Shown one piece after another: positions 1 to 5,414 of a DNA stretch of 5,414 nucleotides. The position numbers and the translations under genes are program-made. Location of the stretch: positions 1 to 5,414 of the forward strand of contig WJJV01000117.1 in the NCBI GenBank assembly GCA_014729495.1. Reading direction: 5' to 3'. The stretch's first letter is position 1, and every line of letters begins with the position of its first letter. Below the pieces are notes generated by a model, which was not told the DNA's origin, ran no database searches, and was given only the letters and a program-made list of their open reading frames with translations. Source of the stretch: Candidatus Woesearchaeota archaeon. Its GTDB lineage: Archaea > Nanobdellota > Nanobdellia > Woesearchaeales > UBA12501.

Positions 1-917
1 ATGATGAAGATGTAAAGGCAATGCTTGACAGCATGGGATATACAGGGCCGAATGCTGTGAGGAATTTCCAGAGAGACAGCGGAATAGGTGTTGATGGTAT
101 TGTGGGAATACAGACAAGCGCAGCACTACTGAAAATATGCAGTCAGAATCCTGGGTGCGATGCAGAATCAATGACTAATTATGAGAACAAGGTCGGAACA
201 AATGTTGAGTCCGCAGCAACCAGAGCAGAGGAAAGTCCTGGTGAGAGCGCTGTAAGAAAACATACTCCTTCTGAAAGAAAAGGAACAGATGGAGTTTCAA
301 TACCTAATAAACCAATGGAGGGGGACATAAAGTTTGAATGTCAATCAAAGAATGAAGATGGAGTATGTATACCAGAGACTGCAAAATCATATTGTGATGA
401 AAGATGGATGGCTGCTGCCAACTGCCCTTCAGCATATGTAACGAATGAAGGAACAGAAAGAATCAAATGTAATGGAAAATGGATAACAGGAGAAGAATGT
501 CCTAAAGATAAAGAAGACTCAAGTGATGAAAGTGAAGGAAACTCTGAAGATGCTTCTGATGATAGTGATGATGAAGTAAATGCAGAAGGAGCGCAGGATA
601 GTGAAAGTGATACTGCCCCAGAAGAAAAAAGTCCTGAACAAACAGAAAGAGATAAGAATTTAGATACATGGAAAGACAAAGGTCTTGATCCAGAAAATCC
701 TGAAACAGGCATTACTGTTGGTTTAGAGTTCTTCCCCCCTGATAAAATAAAAGGAATGGATGACGATGGATATCTTATATTAGAACGTGAGAATAAAGAA
801 ATGTATCATATGCCTATTAATTGGCACCAAAGCACATATTCAATTACTGATAATACCGATTCGTCTAAAGATACTCAGGGAGATGATGAAGATAAAACAT
901 CAGAATCTCCTGAATAG
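1..917 (+). CDS. Secreted-type protein with peptidoglycan-binding-like domain, Cys pairs and acidic linkers (5' end outside window)
   Basis: The frame is open to the left edge (first full codon at 3), so the ATG at 21 is internal and the start and any signal peptide lie outside. Counting from that ATG, residues about 1-37, with a few codons before, resemble the second half of a PG_binding_1 repeat: an LGY-like 'SMGYTG', then 'AVRNFQRDSGI', then 'VDGIVGIQT'. The region before 'AV' is shorter than in the usual repeat. Eight cysteines follow (40, 46, 107, 116, 125, 135, 150, 160). The spaced pairs, including 'CNGKWITGEEC', suggest disulphides outside the cytoplasm. Residues about 161-212 and 276-298 are Ser/Asp/Glu-rich and probably disordered. 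The segment between (about 213-275, 'GLEFFPP', 'DDDGYLILERE') may be a small fold that I do not recognise. The domain call is family knowledge; extracellular location and wall or glycan binding are inferred. The gene is richer in A than cysS downstream and has no visible functional link to it. Confidence 0.75.
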   Translation, partial: DEDVKAMLDSMGYTGPNAVRNFQRDSGIGVDGIVGIQTSAALLKICSQNPGCDAESMTNYENKVGTNVESAATRAEESPGESAVRKHTPSERKGTDGVSIPNKPMEGDIKFECQSKNEDGVCIPETAKSYCDERWMAAANCPSAYVTNEGTERIKCNGKWITGEECPKDKEDSSDESEGNSEDASDDSDDEVNAEGAQDSESDTAPEEKSPEQTERDKNLDTWKDKGLDPENPETGITVGLEFFPPDKIKGMDDDGYLILERENKEMYHMPINWHQSTYSITDNTDSSKDTQGDDEDKTSESPE

Positions 918-930
918 CAAATAATCCACC

Positions 931-967
931 GCAATCCTTAAAAACAACAATCTTTTTCTGATATAGA
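931..967 (+). promoter_or_regulatory. Candidate archaeal promoter of cysS (TATA-like box, leaderless)
   Basis: CTTAAAAA at 937-944 is centred about 27 bases before the cysS ATG, the distance expected between a TATA box and the start site of a leaderless archaeal mRNA. GCAATC just upstream (931-936) is a partial match to a TFB-recognition element. There is no Shine-Dalgarno sequence before the ATG. The TTTTT run at 953-957 could also end transcription of the upstream gene, since archaeal terminators are often simple T-runs. This is a pattern match only. Confidence 0.45.
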
Positions 968-2359
968 ATGGTATTGAAACTGTATAATACATTGTCAAGG
1001 AAGATTGAGGCTTTCAGGCCTATGCAGGACAGGAAGGCCCTTATCTACTCATGCGGGCCGACAGTTTATGACTTTGCCCATATCGGCAATTTCAGGGCTT
1101 ACATATGCTCTGACATACTTGTCAGATGGCTTGAGTATAAAGGATTCAAGGTCACGCAGATAATGAATCTGACTGATGTAGATGACAAAACAATAAATGG
1201 ATCTATAAAAGAAGGGGTCAGCCTTGATAAGTACACAAAGAAATACAAGAAAGCATTCTTTGATGATCTTGAGGCATTGAATATAAGGAAAGCTGATGTG
1301 TATCCAGAGGCCACAAAGACAATAAAAGAGATGGTGGATATTGTCAAGACATTGATGGACAAGGGCTATGCTTACAAGGGAGATGACGGCTCAATATATT
1401 TCTCTGTCAAGAAATTCAAGGATTACGGCAAGCTCGCCCATATCAAGACAGATGACCTCAAGGCTGGGGCAAGAGTCAAGCAGGATGAGTATGAGAAAGA
1501 ACAGGCAAATGACTTTGCGCTCTGGAAGGCATGGGACAAGGATGATGGCGATGTTTTCTGGGAGACAGAGCTAGGCAAGGGCAGGCCTGGCTGGCATATT
1601 GAGTGCAGTGCAATGTCAATGAAAAGCTTAGGAGCAAGCTTTGACATCCACACAGGAGGAATAGACCTTGTGTTCCCGCATCATGAGAATGAGATTGCCC
1701 AGTCAGAAGCAGCAACAGGAAAGAAGTTCGTGAATTACTGGGTGCATAATGAATGGCTTTTAGTGGACGGCAAGAAGATGAGCAAGAGCCTCGGCAATTT
1801 CTTTACATTAAGGGACCTTCTTGACAAAGGCCATAATCCCCTTGCAATAAGATATCTTCTGATATCTGCCCATTACAGGACACAGCTCAATTTCACAGAA
1901 AAGGGAATAAGTGCAGCGCAGAACTCGCTTGAGAGGCTGCATGATTTCATGCTTAAGCTTGAAGAGCAGGATGGAGAGAAGAATCCCAAGATAAAATATC
2001 TGATTGTCCTGACAAAAGAGAAGTTTGAGAGCGCAATGGACAATGACCTGAACATGCCTGATGCTCTTGCAGCAGTGTTTGAGCTTGTAAAAGAGGTCAA
2101 CAAGCTCATGGCAGAAGGAAAAGTTGGGAAAAAGGATGCAGATGATATTAAGGAGTTCATGCTCAACATTGACAAAGTGCTTGGAGTTCTTGAGCAGGAA
2201 GAGGATATTCCTGCAGAAATACAGGAGCTTGCTGAGAAAAGGGAGCAGGCCAGGAAGGACAAGGACTTCAAGACAGCTGATTCTATACGAGATGAGCTGA
2301 AAGAGAAAAGCTATGTTGTTGAAGACACTCCTAATGGGCCGAGGGTTAAGAGAATCTAA
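968..2359 (+). CDS. cysS: Cysteinyl-tRNA synthetase (class I)
   Basis: Charges tRNA-Cys with cysteine using ATP, in the cytoplasm. The 463 residues match the usual bacterial/archaeal length (about 460), so the gene is complete. Visible features: 'CGPTVYDFAHIGNF' at 29-42 holds the first zinc ligand Cys29 and the HIGH-type signature (His38-Asn41). 'NLTDVDDK' follows at 67-74. The other zinc ligands of the family map to Cys213 ('IECSAMS'), and to His238 and Glu242 in 'FPHHENE'. KMSKS is at 270-274. Residues about 300-400 form the helical DALR-type anticodon-binding region, and the C-terminus has the typical 'AEKREQARKDKDFKTADSIR' helix ending in 'NGPRVKRI'. The ATG at 968 gives the standard N-terminus ('LKLYNTLSRK'), and a TATA-like box sits 27 bases upstream. 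The TAA at 2357-2359 overlaps the stop of the convergent vapC. All catalytic and zinc residues are present, so it should be active. Confidence 0.98.
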   Translation: MVLKLYNTLSRKIEAFRPMQDRKALIYSCGPTVYDFAHIGNFRAYICSDILVRWLEYKGFKVTQIMNLTDVDDKTINGSIKEGVSLDKYTKKYKKAFFDDLEALNIRKADVYPEATKTIKEMVDIVKTLMDKGYAYKGDDGSIYFSVKKFKDYGKLAHIKTDDLKAGARVKQDEYEKEQANDFALWKAWDKDDGDVFWETELGKGRPGWHIECSAMSMKSLGASFDIHTGGIDLVFPHHENEIAQSEAATGKKFVNYWVHNEWLLVDGKKMSKSLGNFFTLRDLLDKGHNPLAIRYLLISAHYRTQLNFTEKGISAAQNSLERLHDFMLKLEEQDGEKNPKIKYLIVLTKEKFESAMDNDLNMPDALAAVFELVKEVNKLMAEGKVGKKDADDIKEFMLNIDKVLGVLEQEEDIPAEIQELAEKREQARKDKDFKTADSIRDELKEKSYVVEDTPNGPRVKRI

Positions 2360-2757
2360 ACTAGTTTCATGATTTCTTCTGTAGAATAAACTTTGACTTC
2401 TTCCTGTTCTTTAAGCTTCTTGTCATTAGACCATATAGGAATATTAAGTTTCAAGGCAAGCGCAAAATATACCATATCATCCGGATCAGGAGATGTCTCT
2501 TCTGCGTTTCTGACAAATGGAACCAATTCCTCAAAAGGAACAAGGTTGAGTCTTCTCTTCAGGATATCAAGAAGTCTTCTGAAATCATCAGGTGTTCTTT
2601 CTGTCTTCTTAAGTATCTCTGCTCTGTGCTTCTCAATCTCCTTAAAGATAAACTCAGGAGCATAGAGATGGAAGTGCTCAACAAAAAGAAGATCATAGCT
2701 TGCGCTTTCCTTGATAAGAGCAGCAAACAGGATATTAGCATCTACTATCAAATCCAT
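2356..2757 (-). CDS. vapC: PIN-domain ribonuclease toxin (VapC-like)
   Basis: A 133-residue single-domain PIN protein, the usual length for VapC toxins, which are Mg-dependent RNases that cut tRNA, rRNA or mRNA when free of antitoxin. The acidic active-site set is visible: Asp6 in 'MDLIVDANILFAALI', Glu40 in 'FKEIEKH', Asp94 in 'DPDDMVYFALAL' (with Asp91), and Asp112 in 'IWSNDKKL'. These positions come from family knowledge of the D-E-D-D pattern. The ATG (2755-2757) begins two bases after the vapB stop, so the genes are co-transcribed and probably translationally coupled. A weak AAGGTT lies about ten bases upstream within the end of vapB. The 3' end overlaps the convergent cysS stop by four bases. 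The exact PIN subfamily and RNA target cannot be read from the sequence. An intact active site suggests a functional toxin. Confidence 0.88.
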   Translation of the reverse strand: MDLIVDANILFAALIKESASYDLLFVEHFHLYAPEFIFKEIEKHRAEILKKTERTPDDFRRLLDILKRRLNLVPFEELVPFVRNAEETSPDPDDMVYFALALKLNIPIWSNDKKLKEQEEVKVYSTEEIMKLV

Positions 2758-2759
2758 TT

Positions 2760-2990
2760 TTACTGAACCTTTTTCCTGAGCTTGTTTGAAAGCTCACTGC
2801 TTACTTCCTTGCCCATCCTCAGGGCATCTTTCTCAGTCAAAGTGCTTTTTGACTTGAACTGCTTCAGGAATTCAAGGTCATGCACCTTCTGCTTGAAAGC
2901 CTGCCTTGCTACTTCAGACCAGTTTATCTCAGCAAAAGAATCCATCTTGTGCTTCAGCTCCTCAGGGACTGCAAGAGTCATGGTTGTCAT
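2760..2990 (-). CDS. vapB: VapB-type antitoxin
   Basis: A 76-residue protein that should bind and neutralise the adjacent PIN toxin and, as is common for this family, repress its own promoter. The N-terminus 'MTTMTLAVPEELKHKMDSF' has the strand-then-helix look of a short DNA-binding antitoxin. 'INWSEVARQAFKQKVHDL' follows as a second helix, and the charged C-terminal half ('KSTLTEKDALRMGKEV') is probably the toxin-binding arm. This layout is typical of archaeal VapB partners. I chose the ATG at 2988-2990 over the longer frame from 3005. A near-perfect Shine-Dalgarno GGAGGTG (2997-3003) sits six bases before the chosen ATG and overlaps the upstream ATG, and homologues as I know them begin 'MTT(I/M)TLAVPEEL'. 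The longer form would add only MEVQN. Direct repeats upstream probably form the operator. Confidence 0.85.
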   Translation of the reverse strand: MTTMTLAVPEELKHKMDSFAEINWSEVARQAFKQKVHDLEFLKQFKSKSTLTEKDALRMGKEVSSELSNKLRKKVQ

Positions 2991-2996
2991 ATTCTG

Positions 2997-3003
2997 CACC
3001 TCC
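2997..3003 (-). promoter_or_regulatory. Shine-Dalgarno site deciding the vapB start
   Basis: Read on the minus strand this is GGAGGTG, six bases before the ATG at 2988-2990. It is the strongest ribosome binding site in the window and favours the 76-residue form of the antitoxin. It contrasts with cysS and the Nudix gene, which appear to be leaderless. Confidence 0.75.
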
Positions 3004-3015
3004 ATATATGATTAT

Positions 3016-3050
3016 TATGTGCAAATATATATAATATGTGCAAATATATA
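3016..3050. repeat. Two 16-base direct repeats, probable VapB operator and vapBC promoter
   Basis: TATGTGCAAATATATA occurs at 3016-3031 and again, identical, at 3035-3050: a three-base gap and a 19-base period, close to two helical turns. Each copy contains a nearly palindromic core, ATATGTGCAAATAT (12 of 14 positions symmetric; the first base differs in copy 1). On the minus strand the AT-rich arms give TATA-like boxes, TTTATATAT (3044-3052) and TTATATATAT (3025-3034). These would place the vapBC transcription start at roughly 3022 or 3003. Repeats overlapping the TATA box fit repression by VapB or VapBC blocking TBP. That role is inferred from the family; the repeats themselves are seen directly. 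Confidence 0.65.
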
Positions 3051-3065
3051 AATGTTTGGTTTGTT

Positions 3066-3105
3066 CCATAAAATATTTATAAAACTAGATATATAATTTA
3101 AGAGT
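3066..3105 (+). promoter_or_regulatory. Archaeal TATA box of the Nudix gene (leaderless)
   Basis: TTTATAAAA at 3076-3084 is a close match to the archaeal TATA consensus and is centred 26 bases before the ATG at 3106. An A-rich stretch (CATAAAATA, from 3067) lies just upstream where the TFB element would be. The spacing and the lack of a Shine-Dalgarno sequence before the ATG indicate a leaderless transcript. Confidence 0.65.
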
Positions 3106-3486
3106 ATGAAAGGAGTTTCTGTTATAATAAAAAAAGATGATAAATACCTTCTTCTCCAGCAGGCCAGAGGCAGGCCTTTTGAGCTCAAGTGGATGCCTCC
3201 TTCAGGAGCAGTTGAGGAAGGAGAGGAACTGGCTGATGCTGCAAAAAGAGAGGTTAAAGAGGAGACCGGCCTAGAGATAGAGAATCTGGAAGAGGCTGCT
3301 ATGCTGAAAGCAGACTATAAGGCTGATGAACTGCATTTCTTCACAGCAGACTGGAAGTCAGGAGATATGAACCCCGACATCAGAGAGCTCAACAAGTATG
3401 GCTGGTTCACAAAAGAGGAGATAAAGAAGCTTGATCTGATGAAGGCAACAAAGGAGTTCTTTGAAAGATATTCAGAAGAAATGTAG
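3106..3486 (+). CDS. Nudix (MutT-like) hydrolase
   Basis: A 126-residue single-domain Nudix hydrolase. The family cleaves nucleoside diphosphates linked to another moiety, such as oxidised dNTPs, NDP-sugars or ADP-ribose, with Mg2+. The complete Nudix box GX5EX7REUXEEXGU spans residues 34-56: Gly34, Glu40, and 'REVKEETGL' at 48-56, with the metal-binding glutamates present. The N-terminal strand 'KGVSVIIKKDDKYLLLQQ' and the 'LKWMPPSGAVEEGE' lead-in are standard, except that the usual PGG is PSG. 'ELHFFTADW' and 'YGWFTKEEIKKLDL' complete the fold. The substrate cannot be deduced from the sequence. The gene diverges from vapBC across about 100 bases and is convergent with valS. The stop is TAG at 3484-3486, and the first T-run downstream, at 3518-3522, could end the transcript. 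Confidence 0.92.
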   Translation: MKGVSVIIKKDDKYLLLQQARGRPFELKWMPPSGAVEEGEELADAAKREVKEETGLEIENLEEAAMLKADYKADELHFFTADWKSGDMNPDIRELNKYGWFTKEEIKKLDLMKATKEFFERYSEEM

Positions 3487-3513
3487 TTGATACATTCCTA
3501 ATAAAGTCTGTTA

Positions 3514-3741
3514 ATGCTTTTTCCTCCCATTCAAGCAACAACATGGATGAATACTGAGTGTAGAGGAAAAATCAGTTACGCAAGTCCTGATTTTTCCTTT
3601 ACGAAAAGGGCAAAGCCAAAGGCTTTGACCGTGTATGAATCCTATGATGTTGTTGCTGTCAGAAGCAGAAAATATCAATTTTGACCGTCTGCTGACATTA
3701 AGGTAGTCTATCCTTTCTTGGAGAGGCAAGGAAAAACCGCA
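3514..3741 (+). ncRNA. Unassigned multi-helix structured element (candidate novel RNA)
   Basis: This fills most of the 288-base gap between the convergent Nudix and valS genes. Helices found by eye: P1, 3515-3525 with 3729-3741 (TGC plus TTTTTCCT, two-base bulge), closing the element. P2, 3534-3544 with 3647-3657 (11 bp), continuing through GGAT/ATCC and ATAC/GTAT (3545-3554 with 3633-3642) separated by GA/GA mismatches. P3, 3560-3575 with 3587-3602 (16 bp including one G-U), then two further pairs capped by a GCAA tetraloop (3580-3583). P4, 3611-3617 with 3621-3627, an AAA triloop. P5, 3664-3669 with 3688-3693, extended past a three-base bulge by 3658-3660 with 3694-3696. The GNRA loop and the G-U pair favour the plus strand, since their complements would be TTGC and C-A. 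I see no match to the RNase P, SRP or C/D-box signatures I know. It could instead be a dispersed palindromic repeat or a bidirectional terminator. No convincing plus-strand promoter was found. Confidence 0.5.
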
Positions 3742-3774
3742 ATCATACTTATAATCAAATGCAGAAATAATATT

Positions 3775-5414
3775 TTAAATCTCTACATTAACTCCCAACT
3801 CAAACTCTTCAGAAACAATATCTGTGCCTTCTCCAAAGTCAACCTCATTGGCCTTTGTCACAGCCTTCAGATCATCAATCACAAACTCAATCAGCTTCTT
3901 CTGCTCTTCATCACACTTAATTGTCAGTTTCTTCACTTCTGTCTTCAAAGCCAGTTCCTTGTCTGACTTGAACTTCCTTACAGCAGATGAGATGTCAACA
4001 AGAAGGTCTCCTGCTTTTTCTGCATCCTCATTAACAAGTTTTTGATTGTATTCTGGCCATGAATCATTGTGTATGCTCTTCTTTCCCTCTCTTTCCTTGA
4101 AGTACATCTGGTAGATTGCTTCTGTTATGTAAGGCATTATAGGTGCCATGAGCTTAAGAACATCAAGCACTGCAATATACAAAGAGTACTTAACTGACTC
4201 AACATCCTCTTTTGAGTACTTGTCCTGATTGTAGAGCCTGTCCTTTATTATCTCAAGGTAATTGTCGCAGAGTATCTGCCAGAAGAACTTCTCTGTCTCC
4301 ATCTTGTTCTTTGAATATTCATATTTCTCAAAGCTCTCTGTGGCAAGCTTTATTATCCTGTTCAGCTTTGTCAGTATCCATAGGTCTATTGTCTTGAGTT
4401 TAGCTGGATCAACTTTATTTGGCTTGTAGTCTCCCAAGAGCATTATGGCGAATTTTGATGCATTCCAGAGCTTTGTGATCATCTTCTTTCCTGTCAGCAG
4501 GTCCTTTTCCTGGAATGGCATGTCTTCTCCAAGCTTTGACCCTGCTGCCCAGAATCTCAAACAGTCTGCTCCGTACTTTGATATGACTTCCTGAGGCTCA
4601 ACAACATTGCCTCTTGACTTGCTCATCTTCTTTCCCTTTGGGTCAAGAGCCCATCCTGATATCATTACATCGCTCCATGGATTGATGCTATTATGCATCT
4701 GGCTCTTCACAAGGGTATTGAAAAGCCAGAAAGTGATTATGTCATGGGCCTGAGGCCTGAGATCCATAGGATAAAGCTTGTCATAGATGTCAGGGAAAAG
4801 TGAAGCAGCAATCTGAGGTGTGAGTGAAGAGGTAGCCCATGTATCAAGAGTATCTTTCTCTCCTCTGACTTCTTTGCTTCCGCATTTGCATGACTTGCCT
4901 GGCAGGTCATTCACAGGATCAACAGGAAGCTCTCCCTCATCAGGAAGCAAGACCTCTCCGCATTTCTCACAGTACCATACAGGGATGGGTATTCCGAAGT
5001 GCCTCTGACGCGAGATGCACCAGTCCCACTGCAGTCCTTTTATCCAGTTGTCAAAACGATTCTTCATGAACTCAGGATGCCAGTTCAGCTCTTCTCCTGC
5101 CTTGAGGAACTTGTCCTTGAGATCAAGGTATCTTATGAACCATTGGGGTGTCTCAAGTATCTCAACATCTGTTCCGCACCTGTCGTGAGTGTTGACTGGA
5201 TGCTTTATAGGAGTCTGGGTCAGGAGGAGCTTGTTGTTCTTCAGGTCCTCTATTATCCTCTTTCTTGCCTCTTTGATGGTCATCTCCTCATAGCCAGGAG
5301 CATTCTCATTCATCCTTCCATCTTTTGTTATGGCAACCCTCAGAGGAAGGTCGTGCTTGAAATACCATTCCATATCTGCCTGGTCTCCGAAAGTGCAGCA
5401 CATCACTATTCCTG
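3775..5414 (-). CDS. valS: Valyl-tRNA synthetase, C-terminal part (5' end outside window)
   Basis: Charges tRNA-Val, and its editing domain removes mischarged threonine. The frame stays open past the right edge (codons for Gly-Ile-Val before the visible Met), so the GTG at 5404-5406 is internal. Counting from it, residues 1-25 are the end of the editing domain: 'MCCTFGDQADMEW' in the archaeal form, with Asp11 in the place of the conserved editing-pocket Asp. 'ETPQWFIRYLDLK' (85-97) and 'WCISRQRHFGIPIPVWY' (129-145) return to the class I core. A zinc-type knuckle has Cys146 and Cys149 plus Cys173 and Cys175. 'DTWATSSLTP' is at 188-197 and KMSKS at 260-264. Residues about 310-450 form the helical anticodon-binding domain, followed by a short tail to 543. 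The long coiled coil typical of bacterial ValRS is absent, which supports an archaeal origin. About 543 of an expected 800-900 residues are visible; the HIGH motif lies outside. Confidence 0.97.
   Translation of the reverse strand, partial: GIVMCCTFGDQADMEWYFKHDLPLRVAITKDGRMNENAPGYEEMTIKEARKRIIEDLKNNKLLLTQTPIKHPVNTHDRCGTDVEILETPQWFIRYLDLKDKFLKAGEELNWHPEFMKNRFDNWIKGLQWDWCISRQRHFGIPIPVWYCEKCGEVLLPDEGELPVDPVNDLPGKSCKCGSKEVRGEKDTLDTWATSSLTPQIAASLFPDIYDKLYPMDLRPQAHDIITFWLFNTLVKSQMHNSINPWSDVMISGWALDPKGKKMSKSRGNVVEPQEVISKYGADCLRFWAAGSKLGEDMPFQEKDLLTGKKMITKLWNASKFAIMLLGDYKPNKVDPAKLKTIDLWILTKLNRIIKLATESFEKYEYSKNKMETEKFFWQILCDNYLEIIKDRLYNQDKYSKEDVESVKYSLYIAVLDVLKLMAPIMPYITEAIYQMYFKEREGKKSIHNDSWPEYNQKLVNEDAEKAGDLLVDISSAVRKFKSDKELALKTEVKKLTIKCDEEQKKLIEFVIDDLKAVTKANEVDFGEGTDIVSEEFELGVNVEI

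Noticed and set aside
21..23. ATG at 21 as the true start of the first gene
   Set aside because: The frame continues upstream to the window edge, and the codons before it (D-E-D-V-K-A) fit the helix that begins a peptidoglycan-binding repeat, so the Met is internal.
341..712. Minus-strand open frame of 123 codons opposite the first gene
   Set aside because: Its Ser/Leu-rich composition is the mirror of the acidic, Ser-rich plus-strand protein, so it is a shadow frame.
1873..2271. Minus-strand Ser/Phe-rich frame inside cysS
   Set aside because: It lies wholly opposite conserved CysRS coding sequence, has no start signals, and shows the composition of an antisense shadow.
3560..3602. Reading the strong P3 hairpin as a simple intrinsic terminator for the Nudix gene
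   Set aside because: The T-run lies inside the stem and is followed by ACGAAAAG rather than a U-tract. It starts more than 70 bases after the stop codon, and neighbouring helices extend the structure. A terminator role cannot be excluded but does not explain the whole.
3643..3696. Possible archaeal C/D-box guide RNA (ATGATGT ... CTGA)
   Set aside because: The C-box match is imperfect, no internal D'/C' pair is visible, and the same bases are better explained by the P2 and P5 stems.
3511..3729. Minus-strand open frame of 72 codons antisense to the structured element
   Set aside because: It has no ribosome binding site and no recognisable domain. Its cysteine- and serine-rich composition is that of an antisense shadow, and the palindromic helices explain the sequence better.
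3741..3780. Minus-strand TATA-like sequences (TTTAAAATA, TTATAAG) that could drive a minus-strand RNA
   Set aside because: They overlap the AT-rich end of valS. The tetraloop and G-U pair favour the plus strand, so I could not support a promoter here.

Overview
The window looks like a chromosomal segment of an archaeon, plausibly a small-genome lineage of the DPANN/Woesearchaeota kind. This is inferred from three things. The valyl-tRNA synthetase has the archaeal form of the editing motif and no long C-terminal coiled coil. TATA-like boxes lie about 26-28 bases before start codons that have no Shine-Dalgarno sequence. The VapB-type antitoxin has the form usual in archaea. A Candidate Phyla bacterium is less likely but not excluded. 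No rRNA, tRNA, CRISPR array or recognisable insertion sequence is visible.

Layout, left to right. (1) The 3' part of a secreted-looking protein gene (1-917, plus): a peptidoglycan-binding-like repeat, eight cysteines and long acidic Ser/Asp/Glu stretches. (2) A complete cysteinyl-tRNA synthetase gene, cysS (968-2359, plus), with its own TATA-like box. (3) A minus-strand toxin-antitoxin pair, vapB (2760-2990) and vapC (2356-2757). The vapC stop overlaps the cysS stop, and vapB is preceded by a strong ribosome binding site and two 16-base direct repeats that probably form its operator. (4) A divergently transcribed Nudix hydrolase gene (3106-3486, plus), probably on a leaderless transcript. (5) A 288-base gap (3487-3774) between convergent genes. 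Most of it folds into a multi-helix structure that I cannot assign to a known RNA family. (6) The 3' three-fifths or so of valS (3775 to the window end, minus).

Two translation genes (cysS, valS) flank an accessory island of toxin-antitoxin, Nudix and the structured element. There is no sign that these form one operon: strands alternate, and cysS and the Nudix gene each have their own promoter candidate. The most interesting item is the element at about 3514-3741. It has a closing stem, a long-range stem with tandem G-A mismatches, a 16-bp hairpin capped by a GCAA tetraloop, and two further hairpins. One octamer and its complement occur twice each, which would allow an alternative fold. It may be an undescribed structured RNA, a dispersed palindromic repeat, or an elaborate bidirectional terminator.
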